A DNA stretch of 64,000 bases from Magicicada septendecula (GCA_034769895.1 CM068367.1:353369961-353433960), one strand, 5' to 3'. Shown: positions 11,803 through 24,595, counted from the first letter of the stretch. Translations and numbers: made by a program. The notes: generated from the sequence alone by a model not told the origin.

Positions 11803-12283
11803 CTATTTCCTTACACCTTCAGAAGCACTGTCCAGTGTTCCTTTCAACTTCTTGGAACCACTATCTAATGTTTCATTAAGTTGGTCTAATTTTTCACGAG
11901 TTTCTTTCTGGAGTCCCTCCATGCGAATTAAATTGTTCTCCTCCATATTATTCATGCGTGTGTTGACGTCCTCCTTTATTTGTTGCATCCCCTGACTTGT
12001 TTGATTCAAATTTTCGTGTATTTCGGAAATTTGTTGTGTAATTCCTGTCATCTCCTCTTCTATTTTGTTATTTGTTTTTTTATTGTTGTCGTCGATTTTC
12101 TTGTTCATTTGCTCGTTGTTATCTTCGATTGTCTTACTTAATTCTTCCTTCAAGTCTCCATGTTTTTCTGGTTTCTTGTTTTAATTCTTCCTTTAATGTT
12201 TCTATATTATCTTCCATCTTCTTACTGTTTTCCTTTAATTCTTCTGTTGCATGATCAACGCTCTCGAATATTTCTAGAGTTAG
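11803..12283 (-). pseudogene. Coiled-coil gag-like fragment, distal part
   Basis: Read on the minus strand, the sequence directly beyond the BEL LTR continues as LTLEIFESVDHATEELKENS, then IETLKEELKQETRK. After a frameshift come further heptad-like runs of Glu, Lys, Asn and Gln (IEDNNEQMNKKIDDNNKK, ISEIHENLNQTSQGMQQI). The composition and the ETLKEEL motif match the proximal fragment at 16231-16593. I infer both are pieces of one coiled-coil gag-like protein of an LTR retrotransposon, separated by the BEL element. It is broken, and the family assignment is tentative. Confidence 0.65.
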
Positions 12284-12665
12284 TGTTTCTCATACGAAGT
12301 GCTGCTGGTTTAAGGAATCGGATATATGTATTTTAAAAGAAGAAGTGGACTGTATAAATTTGAGTTAACTAGCCGTTTATTGAACAAATTACATAATAAA
12401 GCTCATGGCCCATGCAATTACGTGTGGCGTACATTGCCAAGATAAATAACGATAGAAGAATGAAAATGGTATAAAGAAGTTAAGTAAATAATTAAATTTC
12501 ACATCGCCGCGGCTAGCAAATAGAAAAATCGTATTGAGCGAATGAAGGCTGAGATTTAACTAACTTCTGTCTAAGCTCGCAGTTAGCGAACTGTACTTTA
12601 AGCGGATGACGTAATTGCATGGGCTGATTGCGCGCGGGTATAATAACAAATACAAAGATTTAACA
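12284..12665 (-). repeat. 3' LTR of the BEL/Pao element
   Basis: On the minus strand a purine-rich tract (CGGGCGGGCAG, then TA) precedes TGTTAAATC. The segment ends GAGAAACA, giving TGTT...AACA borders over about 380 bp. It follows the pol region by about 800 bp. The neighbouring gag-like reading frame resumes directly after the AACA end, which supports this boundary. No matching 5' LTR was seen in the window. Confidence 0.72.
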
Positions 12666-12780
12666 TACTGCCCGCCCGAAATCGGGCGATTTTGACATAG
12701 GTTACAGTATGAAAAGTTGCTTGAAAAAATGCAAGTATACGTTAACAAGTTACGAACCTGAAAAGTGTGATAATACATAG

Positions 12781-13260
12781 TATAATGAATATTGGCGCAT
12801 TGATAGATGGCCCATTAGATAGCATAAATAAAAATACAATATTAAATACAATATAAATAAATATAAATACAATATTGATCAATACTCATCGAATTATATA
12901 TAATAATAAAATACAAATGCTACAACGTCTGATGACACATAATAATAATAATGACAATATACCCAAATTCAATAACAATGATACATGGCAATGAATAACA
13001 CATAGTAAGTAGCATTACACAATAACTAATAGAAATCCAACAAATTCAGTAATAATAGCATGACAATAAGTGCATAATAAGCAATATTACATAATAATAC
13101 AATGGCAATGTATACAAAAAATTCATGATAATAATAGCACAATAGAGATATAACCAAAAAAATCATGATAATAATAGCACAATAGAAATATACCCAAAAA
13201 ATTCATGATAATAATAGCACAATAGAAATATACCCAAAAAATTCATAATAATAATAACAC
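12781..13260 (-). repeat. 40-bp tandem repeat in BEL 3' region
   Basis: From about 13101 to 13260 a 40-bp unit (plus-strand core TCATGATAATAATAGCAC) is repeated four times with few changes. More degenerate relatives extend leftward to about 12800. It sits between the end of the integrase frame and the LTR, so it is probably an expanded 3' untranslated segment of the element. Confidence 0.85.
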
Positions 13261-13467
13261 TGCACCAAACAGTACACAATAACTGACATCACACTGACGA
13301 AAAAACACTTAAATTGTTTACTAATGCACATATAAATAACGTACATTAATTTGGTATAAATATAAATACAAATGCATAAATAAGTACATTTAACATTGTA
13401 CTTACAGTAGTACGTAGAGCATGTGCTCATCCGGAAATGTCCCGGGCATGAAGCAATGAAAAACCAA

Positions 13468-16231
13468 TTAGTCTGATGCCACGGGAAGTGGACATAGTTT
13501 GTGGATAGGCCTACGCAGGATGCCGTTTGTGGTGCGGACATCCGCTACGCGTACCAATGAATCCTGACCTACATAGATTTGGGTGACAATACCACGTTTC
13601 CACTGCAGGGGTGGGGTATTGTCTTCTAAAATGAGGACGAGTTGTCCTGGAGACAAATTTTTTGAATGTTTGCGCCATTTATTTCGTTGTTGCAACCGAT
13701 GCAAATAATCTCTTGACCATCTCTTCCATATAGAGTGGGTGAATCTCTGCAGCAGCTGCCACCTCCCCAAGTGACCCATTTTTATATCCGAATAGTCGGG
13801 TTCCGGGAGCGAAGTAACTGGAAAACCAACTAAGAAATGTGCTGGAGTCAAAGGCTCGGGATCCCCAGAGTCATTTGAAATGGCGAACAAGGGACGCGAA
13901 TTCAAACATGACTCTATTTGAGTCAAAACAGTGTAATGCTCTTCAAAGTTGAGAAGCGTCCTGCCGATAACGCGCCGTAACTGAATTTAACGCTTTTGAC
14001 TCCGCTCTCCCATAACCCACCGAAGTGAGGTGCTGACGGAGGTATGAAAGACCACTTGACTCCCTGTGAACTTGCGAAGTCCTTTGTGGTTTATTGAAAT
14101 TCGACTTGTTGAAAACGTTTGTACAAATCGTGTAATATAGTGCCAGCACGACGGAAATTTGTACCGTTGTCGGAAAATATTTGTGCAGGGATGTCCCTAC
14201 GAGCTATGAAGCGTTTTAAAGCAGCTATAAAGGCGTCTGCCCGTCACATCTGATACCAATTCAAGGTGAATTGCCTTAGTGGCCATGCAAATGAAGAGTG
14301 AAATGTAAGCCTTTGTGAATGATTTGGACCGCCCTGACGTAGAAATATGGGACCGGCATAGTCGACGGCACATTGTGAAAATGGCTTAGAAGGAGTGACT
14401 CTGGAAGAGGGTAATTGTCCTAAAAGTTGGCTTGAGCCAATTGCGCGAAATCGAAAACAAGTGATGCATTTGTGTATCACGGAGCGTATGTATGATTTGT
14501 CATTGATGATCCAATATCTTTGACGTAGAGAACACTGCGTTAATTGTACTCCGGAATTGAGTAGTCGAATATGCTCGTTTTCTATAATTAGTCTAGTGAG
14601 ATGAGACTGCGGGTGAAGTATGATCTGGTGTTTACTATTATAGTTGAGCTGAGAATGTTGAAGGCGTCCGCCCACGCGTAATATCCCCGTGTTGTCTATA
14701 AAGAGATTAAGCAAAAAGGTTTTACTAGTATTAGGTACAGGGCGTTGTGCCTGAAGTTCTTTAATTTCGATGTTGAAATGCGATAGCTGGGATTGACGTA
14801 TAAAAATCAAAAGTGTGCTGCGTAGCTCCTGTGAAGTTAAAAAGGAAGTGTTTCTGTTAGCGACGGGAGACTTAGCGTTCCGAATGAATCGTAGGCAGTA
14901 AGCAAACACACGAATAAGTCTTGAAATCGAGGAATACTTTTCAATGTAATTAGGAGTGGATGAAGTAGTAACCAGGGCGAGTTGACCTTGTTTACGTTTT
15001 ACATTATCCAGATCTGGATGAGTGCAGGAAGAGTTGGATTCAAAAGGACTGGTGGGCCATGCTGATGGCTCCTTTGACAACCAGTATGGGCCATGCCACC
15101 ATTGCGGGTGGTGGTGCAAAGAACGGGGTAAACAGCCGCGGGATAGAATGTCCGCGGGATTGTCATGCGAAGCAACATGATACCAGGTGCCCTTTGCAGT
15201 GAGCTGCTGTATCTCCGCGACGCGGTTGGCAACAAATACCTTCCACCTGGACGACTATTGGTGAATCCAGTGTAAGGCAATCGTAGAGTCAGAATAAAAA
15301 TACAACTCGCTGAAATTGTAGGTCACAGCGTTGACAACCTTATAAACCAACTGAGCCAACAGGCGCAAAGTTCAAGTCGAGGTAGAGATATCTGCTTTAA
15401 AGGGGCGACTCTAGATTTGGAACACAATAAATGAGATGATATACTGCGGTCAGAATATACTGTACGCACATAAATACAGCATGCGTAACCCTTTACTGAC
15501 GCGTCGGGAAACCCGTGTAATTGAAATGAAATGATTGGAAAATTACATGAATCCTTTATAGCTCTTGGGATCTTAAAATGAGTGTCTGAAATTAATTGAG
15601 CGTAAAGCTCTGCCCATTGAATTGATAATGAGTCAGACAGAGGGTCGTCCCAATTGGTACCCGATGACCATAGGGTTTGCATAAAGTGCTTACACCAAAA
15701 TGTAATAGGGCCAATGAGTCCTAATGGGTCGTAAACTCCAGCGATGACGGATAATACCCTTCTTTTGTTAAACACATCGATTTTAAGATCTCTTTGGAAA
15801 TTGTATATGAAGTTGTTAGCCTGAACGTCCCACTGAATACCTAAAGTGCGGATGGTTTGATCTTTGTTGAAGTCCAGGGAGGAGTTGGTATGTGAAGATA
15901 TGATATTCCGGTCATTAGAAGACCATTTATGCAGAGTGAAGCCGTACCGGCTTAATAAACCAGAAATGTCAGAGTTTAATCGGGCTAGGACGTGTGAGCT
16001 ATCAGATCCGGTGATGAGATCGTCGACGTAAAAATCGTTTGCAATGACAGAGCAGGCTAAGGGGTGTTGAGTACTATTTTCTTGTGAGATTTGTTTTAAA
16101 CATCTAGTGGCCAAAAATGAAGCGCTTGCAGTCCCATACGTGACTGTTCTCAAAGCATAGTGTTTAAGTTCCTTGTGGGGAGCGTCACGCCAGACAATTC
16201 TTTGCAAGTTAGAATCCCTTGGGGACACCAA
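13468..16231 (-). pseudogene. pol: BEL/Pao retrotransposon pol, 5'-truncated and broken
   Basis: Pieces of a BEL/Pao polyprotein in order on the minus strand. First comes the second half of reverse transcriptase, with TVTYGTASASFLATRCL and the catalytic FYVDDLITG, then the GVYDPLGLIGP and RNase H-like region (HGFPDASVKGYACC, ISLPRLELCA; 16231-15323). Next is the linker/RNase H end (15280-14999) and an integrase zinc-binding region ending CITC. The integrase core follows (FSQCAVDYAGPI, first Asp). Last is the integrase C-terminal region (13926-13468) with PLTPAHFLVGFP, GHLGRWQLLQRF, ILEDNTPPLQWKRG and RPIHKLCPLP. Gag, protease and the N-terminal half of the RT are missing; the sequence switches to another element at about 16231. 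Frame breaks occur at about 15300, 14244 and 13930. Confidence 0.93.
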
Positions 16232-16593
16232 GATTTAGCGTTTTTATTTTCCCTTAATTCTTCTTTTAATGTTTCTATGTTTTTCTGGTTATCTTCCTTG
16301 GTGAATTTATTAGTATCATCTATTTTTTTATTGGTCTCTTTTAATCCTTCCATTATAATCCTCATCATCTCCTGGTAGTTCACCTCTCTGGTTTGTGTGG
16401 GTCTGTCGGGTTGCTTTTCTGGATTATACCCTACTATCACCTCCATTTCAGGTGCTGGTTTGTCTGGTTGTTTTGCCAGTGTATCACCTGCTATCCCCTC
16501 CACTTCAGGTGCTGGTTGAGCCTCCTTCTCTTCCATATTCAACTCAATTTCTTTTCCTTTTGTGCGCTTGCACGAAGTTCCTCTTCGTCGCAT
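16231..16593 (-). pseudogene. Gag-like N-terminus of an LTR retrotransposon
   Basis: The minus-strand frame begins with a basic stretch (MRRRGTSCKRTKGK), then two imperfect Pro/Glu-rich repeats (APEVEGIAGDTLAKQPDKP and APEMEVIVGYNPEKQPDRP), then a charged coiled-coil stretch (IMEGLKETNKKIDDT, IETLKEELRENKN). It then runs into BEL RT sequence at about 16240. PBS-like sites lie just upstream (16642-16830), where the leader of an LTR element should be. I infer an LTR-element gag, probably not BEL; the family is not certain. Confidence 0.68.
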
Positions 16594-16641
16594 TTTTGTT
16601 TGTTTTTTGTATGATCGCCAACTAGAAATAATAACTTAGCC

Positions 16642-16830
16642 CTCAAGTTGGTCGCCAATTTGTAATACAAAATAATTACTCGCTACTTTCCTTGTTCTTT
16701 TCTTTTAAGAATTATTTATCTTTATGTTAGGCCCCACGTTGTGTGCCAATTTTTAATAATTTAATAATAGAGACTCTTACCCTTACCGTTTAGGATTGGT
16801 TAAACGCCACACGTTGGTTGCGTCAATTTG
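16642..16830 (-). promoter_or_regulatory. Three primer-binding-site-like sequences
   Basis: On the minus strand, AATTGGCGACCAACTTGAGG (PBS-like part 16642-16657), TGGCACACAACGTGGGGC (16731-16748) and TTGACGCAACCAACGTGTGG (up to about 16827) are spaced about 80-90 bp apart. The second differs by two bases from TGGCGCCCAACGTGGGGC, the familiar site complementary to a lysine tRNA 3' end. They lie immediately 5' of the gag-like frame. Having three suggests a duplicated leader or LTR/leader junction. Confidence 0.55.
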
Positions 16831-16839
16831 TATAATAAC

Positions 16840-18315
16840 TGTATTCCTCAACTATTTTGTATATAGTATTTTCTTTTCATTTTAAAATAAAGAATTATTT
16901 ATCTGAATCTCAGGGTTAACATAGAAGTATAGTTAAAGTCTGGTACAAGTTGTACATAGAACATAAAATATAATATTTATGAATAAGATTTGGTAATTAT
17001 GTGTAGTAAATGTCTGTTGAATGGTGGTGGGTTCTTTGGATCATACAAGAAACTATAACAAAAAAATTCTTACTATTAATAACTATTGTATACTAGTGTA
17101 CAAAAATAATTCACAATTATAATGTTTATATTAATTTTTAGTTATTGTATTTGTTGTAACTCAATCTTTACTATCGTAATGTTAGTTCGAATATTTGACA
17201 GTCTTGAAGTGATCTCAAAGACTAGGTTTCTTAAAGGATTTATTGTTTGATTCTTTACTCCTGGACATCTGGTTTTTGGTCTCTTGATTAAAACATCATC
17301 CTAGGTTTGCATTGTTTTTCTTGATCATCTCATATTTTATTGGTCTTTAATTTGTATAAAATTCAGCAGTAAATTTTACATGTTCTGCCTTGCAATTAGA
17401 TTTTTTCCAACAATCTCTTCTTTTTTTTTTACCAAAACACTAATTTCTTTAGTTAAGGCCTTGGCTATATATTATGGGTCAGAGGTTCGGTATCCCCATT
17501 TCTAATTAATACGATTCGGTTGAACTTTATCTTTTTCTTCCTTACACTATATTATTATAAGTTTTTAATGTAAAATTTTCTATTTTTTAATTAGTTACTT
17601 TGTCTTGTTTCACTATATGGGTTATATAACTGGTTCATATAGATTATATACGCCTTCAACGTTCATATTTTAATTATAGTTAATCACTTTAATTATACTT
17701 AATCACTCTCTTTATACACGATTCTTTCTTTTTAACGTATTTCACTGTTATTTTCACTTCTTAACACTGTCACACAATATAACTTTTAGAATTATAGTTT
17801 GACATGATTATATTTGTAACATTTAGGCTATATCATTCACTTTCTATAGTTTAATGATATAAAATAACGGTCTCAGGTGCGCAGACCTCCTCATAGTTAA
17901 ATAGGTTTATTCACAATATGGAATTTCTTACATACTAGTTTTACACACTTTTATATTATATTTCTATTTATAAATTACTATGTACATCTTTTGTCATTGG
18001 ATCTTTAACTTCTGGGTATTTTGGTCATCGTCAGTCATTGTTTGTCACAGTCATTAAATTATCTATTTCCTGAGTTTCATTCTCTATTTCCCAATTATTT
18101 ATTTATTATTATTACTTCTCTTTTTTGTTCAGATTATCTTTTATTCCTGAAAATTATTAATTATTCTTAAATAATACATTGCGTCTTCATTTCTGTATTT
18201 ATGAAGTTCATTTTTTTAATTTTTTTATTACTCAAAAGGATTGCGTTTATGCATACATTCACTGTGAATTTTGATGGTACATTTGTTTTTCTTTTGAGGT
18301 GTCTTTTTGTTAAGT

Positions 18316-18318
<3 letters not shown>
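16840..18318 (-). other. T-rich (plus strand) region, probably LTR or leader of the gag element
   Basis: No coding potential. Short sequences such as AAGAATTATTTATCT recur at about 16709 and 16891, in register with the repeated PBS-like sites. LTR borders were not found. The extent is a guess from composition. Confidence 0.35.
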
Positions 18319-18379
<61 letters not shown>

Positions 18380-18380
18380 G
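18319..18380. repeat. (TA)n-(GA)n microsatellite
   Basis: About 46 bp of TA dinucleotides followed by about 16 bp of GA dinucleotides. Confidence 0.97.
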
Positions 18381-19084
18381 ACGAACCCGCCAGTGACCTT
18401 GCGCTAAACATTTCCCAAGGCTATCAGCGTACAACCTACAATACGTTATTAGTTTAGCAAAATTTCTATTTTTCAGCTACGTAAATCTTGTTTCGTGACC
18501 TCAGGTATATGCAGACAACTGTCAGCTGGTGTTAGCCCGTTAATGACTTGTATATAATTACCAATTGCGTAACTTTTTCAAAGCGGTAAATTAATTCTAG
18601 TAACGCAGTGATACTGCTTCAGGGTTCTGCATAAGCCGTATTATATTTCAAAATACAGTCTCCTACCTTAATCATGTTGAGAAATAGTATATCTTTAAAT
18701 AAATAGAAGCCATTTGTCAGTTTAATTAAAGTAGCCGGAGACTCTTGAAGTTATGTAATAGTTAACGGATTTCGATAATTTTTATCCATTACACTAAAAA
18801 AAAAAAAAAAAAAATAAACACCTACTAATTCATAATTTTACTGCGTATAAAGTATGTATCAAATCATGTCGTGATACAGATTCCAATAATTTCTCATCTC
18901 CTCATGCAAAAAATTACTAGAATCTTTAAAATGCTCTTCTGAAGGATAAAATAATACAACTTTAGTCAGTTCTGTCTGTTTGCAACTTTCCAAGTAAGGG
19001 ATCGATTTATTCCTTGCTTGGCTTTAAGAAAAAGGGACACACACGTAAATTTGCGTCAAACAATTTACGATGCAACCAATCTTG

Positions 19085-19728
19085 TTTTTTTTACAGACTA
19101 CGTGTAGAAGGTTACGTGACGCAGGATTAAGGCGTCCTAAATACTTTCCAGTGCTCAGGCAGGAGCATTGCCTATCCTACTCAGGATGGTATAGGCAGAG
19201 CAGCATTCACATTGGACTAACCATGACTGGGTTCGTTATTTTTTCACGGGTGAATTAAAGTTTACATTGAACAATTCACACGTATGATGATTCGATTGTG
19301 GAGACGCTTTAACGAAAAGTTTGCTAATAAAGTAAGAAGGACATCCTTTTGGCGGAGACTCTGTTCAATATGGGGTCGAATATCCTTAAGAGTGAACACT
19401 GAACTTGTGTTCGTCGGTAAGACAATAACATCCCAGCTGTACAGAACTTTTAACTGGTACAAATATAGCTAAATCGGATGTGCAAACACGATCGTCTGGT
19501 AGTAATCCAATAGAACGTAAATGGAATTAAACGGGAAGGTCTCTTTGGAAGGTTTGTAACGTTCTATAGAATCTTCAGCAGCGTAAAGATATCTTGATTC
19601 GAGTGTGGCATGGGATGCCAGAAAAAACTGCCAGGAAAACAAAAATCACCACATCAGAGATAACACGAGCATATCGTAGTACAAGAAGAGAACTCACACC
19701 ATACTATAAAAGCATCAAAGTGTAAAAT
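19085..19728 (+). pseudogene. Tc1-like transposase pseudogene
   Basis: Remnant of a Tc1/mariner-superfamily transposase in several frames. RRLRDAGLR-RP is the end of the DNA-binding part. HWTNHDWVRYFFTGELKFTL corresponds to the usual HWT..DW..V.FSDESRF segment, with the first catalytic Asp replaced by Gly. WGRISLRVNTELVF, SQLYRTF, IERKWN and LIRVWHGMP follow in family order. The sequence is 5'-truncated, carries stops (for example just after NNSHV) and lacks a recognisable second-Asp DN.RPH segment. The ends of the element were not identified. Confidence 0.82.
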
Positions 19729-20437
19729 ATAATCAAGGAATAATTTTTGCGTCCTGCGCACATATTTGGACAACAATTAACTTTAATCGCTGAAATAATA
19801 TTTGTTATCTAAATCTTAAATGTTTAAAACGTATAGGCAATAAACAGATGAGGAGAAAAGATAGATAATTTACAGTAATTAATTATCTTAGGGTGTTTAC
19901 AGGCCTATATTAATCATATAAGCATATTAAAATATGATTTGTGGCTCGTTAAAATGTTAAGTTTAAGACAAAATTGAAAAACCGCAATTTTAAGTGATGC
20001 TGGCTGATTTAATTCAGCTCATATTAGTTATTTTGGTGCAATAGTAATCAATACAGATTCTGAAAGAACTGTGGAGACTTTAATGGTGGGATGGAAAGAG
20101 TGACGTTCACTTTGACGGTACAAAATACAACCAAATTATACCGAAATATAAGATACACACAGCTTAGACAAACTTTAGATTGTAATGAATTCAGAGCATT
20201 CATAAAACACGAAGGTAAAAGTATGATGCAGCGTAAAAGTGTGATGTAAAGTGCGATGTGATGCAATGTAAAATCAATTGAAGAAGCAACACTGTATACG
20301 TAAGAAGAAAATATAAATAAGTTAACGTATATAGTAAGAAAATTATATTTGTTAATAACTAAAATTACCTTATTTTGTCCGCCTTGTGACTTCTTATAAT
20401 TTTTCTATGACGAGTTTCAGATGTTACGCTCCATCAT

Positions 20438-20440
<3 letters not shown>

Positions 20441-20472
<32 letters not shown>
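20441..20472. repeat. (AT)n microsatellite
   Basis: About 32 bp of AT dinucleotides. Confidence 0.95.
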
Positions 20473-20477
<5 letters not shown>

Positions 20478-20554
20478 TAAAACTATCACTCTTACCGAGG
20501 TCGTCACATGATATAAAATGTCAAAAATGTTTGCATACAAACAGCGCGCGGAAG

Positions 20555-20617
20555 TAGGGTGCGCACCCGTTCACGTTCAATTTACCACAATTTGAACGTG
20601 AACGGGTGTGCACCCTA
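20555..20617. repeat. GC-rich inverted repeat (26-bp arms)
   Basis: Arms 20555-20580 and 20592-20617 are complementary with one mismatch (TAGGGTGCGCACCCGTTCAC against GTGAACGGGTGTGCACCCTA), with an 11-bp AT-rich loop. In an AT-rich neighbourhood a 26-bp GC-rich hairpin is unlikely by chance. It could be a miniature inverted-repeat element or a structured RNA segment; I cannot tell which. Confidence 0.9.
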
Positions 20618-23600
20618 TTTGTTGTTTGGACACGCGTATAAAATTGTAATACACTTACAGAAATTCAGTTAATTACATTTAAACGCAATTTTATATGTTA
20701 GGGAAAATACAGTTAAGTACACAGTAGCCTAAAAATATAAAAATCGTTTGCGCATATGTGTATGAATATGTCTGTTAACTATTTGCTTGTTATCTTTAAT
20801 ACTATGTTGGACATATACGTTTAGGCCTATACTGCATTCAACACACGGGCGCGCGCGCACACTTACACACTTAAACGTGCGGCCGCGATAATTTAGCTGT
20901 GCACGTGGTATGATCAACGGTTCATTAGTTTCATCCTGAGAGTACAGACCAAGCTAAATGAAAGTATCAAAAATGTCTAATAATAACAGTAATATTGATT
21001 TTGGATACCATAGTAGTTAATGAACACTAGCTTAACCCAAATAACGCCAGCTGGACTCATCACCTGGTACTCACTGGTAGTCAGCTTAATACATGCACAC
21101 GTTAGTATCTAGAGGTAGCCACATTACGTTTCTTGGGGTCTGGATACCATCTGGTTCCGTCAGTTGGTGTTCGCTATGTCATATGGGTACATTACGCTTC
21201 CGTGCGCACAAACTATAATGTAATTCTAGATAAATAATGTTTCCATGAGCACTGTGGTTCAAATACAATATGTTCTGTGTCGGTGTTGATCTGAACCATG
21301 AACGCTTCATGGTAACGCAATGAATGACAGGGAGGGACTGTTGTTGTGCTGAGTGCTTTGTGTACTACGCTGTATGAGTACTGATTTCCTGATTAATATG
21401 ATCGTGTTAAGTCTCATTAAACAAGAATACCTCTGCCGGTCTGTCACTGAGTTGTCAAGAGAACTGCTGTGTGCTCGGCAGTCTAACTTGTTGGTGATTA
21501 GACTAGAAACGAGACTTTTTTCGCTAAAAGAGAGAAAACTGATAATTGGGACTACAACAAGATTAATCTAGTTTATGTAGCCTACTGTGTGCATATGGTT
21601 TGAAAATTCGGTCAGGTGCTGAGAGATGTAACTGATTAAATGGCTGTAAAGAGTTTACACGTTGTTGTCATGTCAATTGTAAACACAAAATAAAAAAAAA
21701 ATCTAAAAGCATATGTAAGCATGTCAAGAAAAATATCTAGAAATAATTAATGGAAAGCCAATAAAAAAACGTAAAGTGTTACCTCATGGTATTTTGGAAT
21801 TTACAGTTGTTAATCAAACTTACTTAAACAGTTAATTGTAGACCACCATACTTGTAACGCCTGATCTAATAATAAAAATATAATTTTTTCTTTTTAAACT
21901 CTTGAAAATACTATTAATAAAATTAATTTTTTTTCAACGCCAAAAGAACGAGTGAAAGTAAGGAATCTAAGCTTGCGTATAGAAATTATGAGTACCTTTA
22001 AAATGCAATATTTTGTTGGAGATTTTAATTTGACAGTGATTAGTTGTAGATAAGCAATACAGCTCTGAAAAGGGGTTGATATTATGAATGAGATATGACA
22101 TCTTAATTACATTATATTAATAAACTGACACAGAGATATGCTTCTCTTACAGTTTTTCACATTATAAACTCATGTTTACACCGTATGGCTGCTACCAATT
22201 ATGCAGCTTTACTGTGAGTATACAGATGTAAGGTAAGTGTGTGAAAGAAAGACTAAAGTTTTCTTGAGAGAATGGTTTGGCGAACGAAAATCGGAAGATA
22301 CCATTTATCTGGTTACACTAAAGTTTCAGACATTTCAAAACTCTAATAAGTTTATATCAAACAAAAGAAAAATCTCTGTCTAAGCGTAGGTACAGGTATT
22401 CTGACGCAAAGATGAAAGCACTAAATTTTATCAGGTTAAGAATATTCAAACTACTCAAGCTTTCTTAAAAAGGAAAAATTTCGTACATGTAACTGATATT
22501 TTGACTACCTATGAAGAGTTTATTTCTACTGTAGTTAAGTATCTTCAGAAATTAAATAACAGTACTATTACTGTTACCTACGTCTATACGACCTGAAACT
22601 ATATAGTGAAATTAGAGTACCTTCTTCTTTTACCTTCTTTTTTTTGTAACTGAAATCGAAATAATGATTCTGGGACGGATTACGGATGACGCTACTGAAT
22701 ATAAAGCGTATAAAGTATGAATATGTACCTTAATTTAAAGAAAACGTTTATTATTAGAAAGTTAGAATCTTTTAAACGTATTAAAAATAGTGTTCATAAC
22801 AGTCACTAACGTACGGACCTGTAGCTATCTTACGATGAGAGTTGAGGAAATAGCAGATTAACCACAATCGTGGGTACCACAAACTTAACATTGGTGCTAA
22901 GCTAGTGTCGATATATAACTAATCGGAATTACGCTTAGCTTTGTACTCAGAGCCTTGTTCTTGAGCGGCAGATTCTACTACATAAATTCAACCTAAAGCA
23001 GTATCACTACTTGATAAAGTAGAAGTGATCATCAATGACGTTAGGTTTGTGTAGAGAGTATTAGTAATGTAAGTCATGCAGACGGTTGTGAAACATCTAC
23101 CGTAGTTATCAAGAAACGTATCAGGTGATGTGGTCACTTACTCAGCCTCGGGTTTCTGAGGCTTCGACTTGCGGTCGTACGTATCGATTGTTTGTTTTCA
23201 AAGTCACTATTAAAAGGATACAGCAGTCAATCAATAAATGAATTGATTAAGGAGATGTACGCACATTCAAATGGAATGCATATCTGATTGTAATCACTTA
23301 GCCGCAGGAGATAGATATCTTTGTATACAAGCGAACTGAATCAGCAATAATGAGTAATGAGTTCGTTGTTCGAACAGTGGATTAAAATTGAGTTATCTCT
23401 GAAGTCTGTAAATTAGATATGTTATCGGTTGATCATAACTGTAAGTAAAAATCAAGTAAAGCTGTATCTTCGATAGGCAGTGTCGGCGGATAGCAGATCG
23501 CAGACCACGAATATTATTTCATTTAAATTTTTTAAGAAAATTAAATTCCAGAGGTTAGATTTGTTAAGTTCATATAGGCCTAGATGTGGAGATTAGCGAA

Positions 23601-24421
23601 GTACATTCTACACATTTGTTTCCAAAGAGTTAAGTATAAACTTAATATTACTAAAGAAATACGGTCATGGAGACATATACGACCTTTGTAAATTTAAAAT
23701 TATCGCAATGTTAAATAATTGAAAGTATTTTAATATTATTGTCAAGTTTTTCGAATTGTTTAAATTACAGTAATACAGATTAAATCGTTGTTTATACTTC
23801 TGCACAAGATGCTGTATCAGCTTTATGATAAAGCATTAATAATATAGGCCTACATGGTTATTCCATAAATACGTTTAATAAATAATGGCAAAAAAAGAAG
23901 TTTGAAATATGTGCGTAAGGTTATAGGTAGTCTTGAGTTAGAATGTTAAACACTTGAGAGTCATTCTGTAAGCAGAACGCACTGTTTAAACAAATGTGTC
24001 ATACAATAGTACACGTTACGGGGAAAATTGCTAATACAGAGAATGTAATGAACTGACTAAACGGTGTACATCGTTTTGTCTGCATTTCACGGAACCCTCC
24101 TAAGATTATCCTATAAAATAAAAAACAAAATTAATACACTGCACGTAGCATAGAGCAATATTTTATTCATTAAAATAAAATGTTTACATTTTTGCATGCA
24201 CGTTTAATTTTAAAAATCTCCCTACGATTAAAGTAGAAAATTATTTAAAAACGTTTTTTTGACATTTTAAAGGCTTTTTAAATAGTTTCTAAATTTATTT
24301 TCGTACAACAGGAAAACCCCTCTAAAAGAAAACACACAGAACAGAAAGTCCCCTGCGACATTTTTTGGCAACTCCTGCTACATCACTACAGTAGATAATC
24401 CAGTTTGTCGATTGATAGTTA

Positions 24422-24446
24422 CTTCTTCTTCTTCTTCTTCTTCTTC
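24422..24446. repeat. (CTT)n microsatellite, short
   Basis: Eight CTT units, about 150 bp from the longer run of the same triplet. Confidence 0.95.
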
Positions 24447-24595
24447 ACGGCTTAGACTGCTGATACAATACGGCTACAATGAGAAATCGCCACTTTACAT
24501 TCTGCTAATGTGTTGTTTCCAGCTTTCTCTATACTTATTAATGATTCCGTTTACTTCTTCAACTTTCAGTTCCTCTCTTATCTGATTGTTTCTTT

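Larger units (their letters stand above)
19736..24420. other. AT-rich DNA without recognisable genes
   Basis: Contains an (AT)n run at 20441-20472, the hairpin at 20555-20617, and short GC-richer patches around 21030-21200 and 22800-23200. Open frames are short and show no known motifs. Confidence 0.5.

Noticed and set aside
12072-12254. Phe/Ser-rich plus-strand frame
   Set aside because: Antisense of the coiled-coil gag-like fragment; likewise the frames at 16160-16625.
13101-13260. CRISPR-like or satellite array
   Set aside because: Contiguous 40-bp units inside the 3' region of a BEL element, no spacers.
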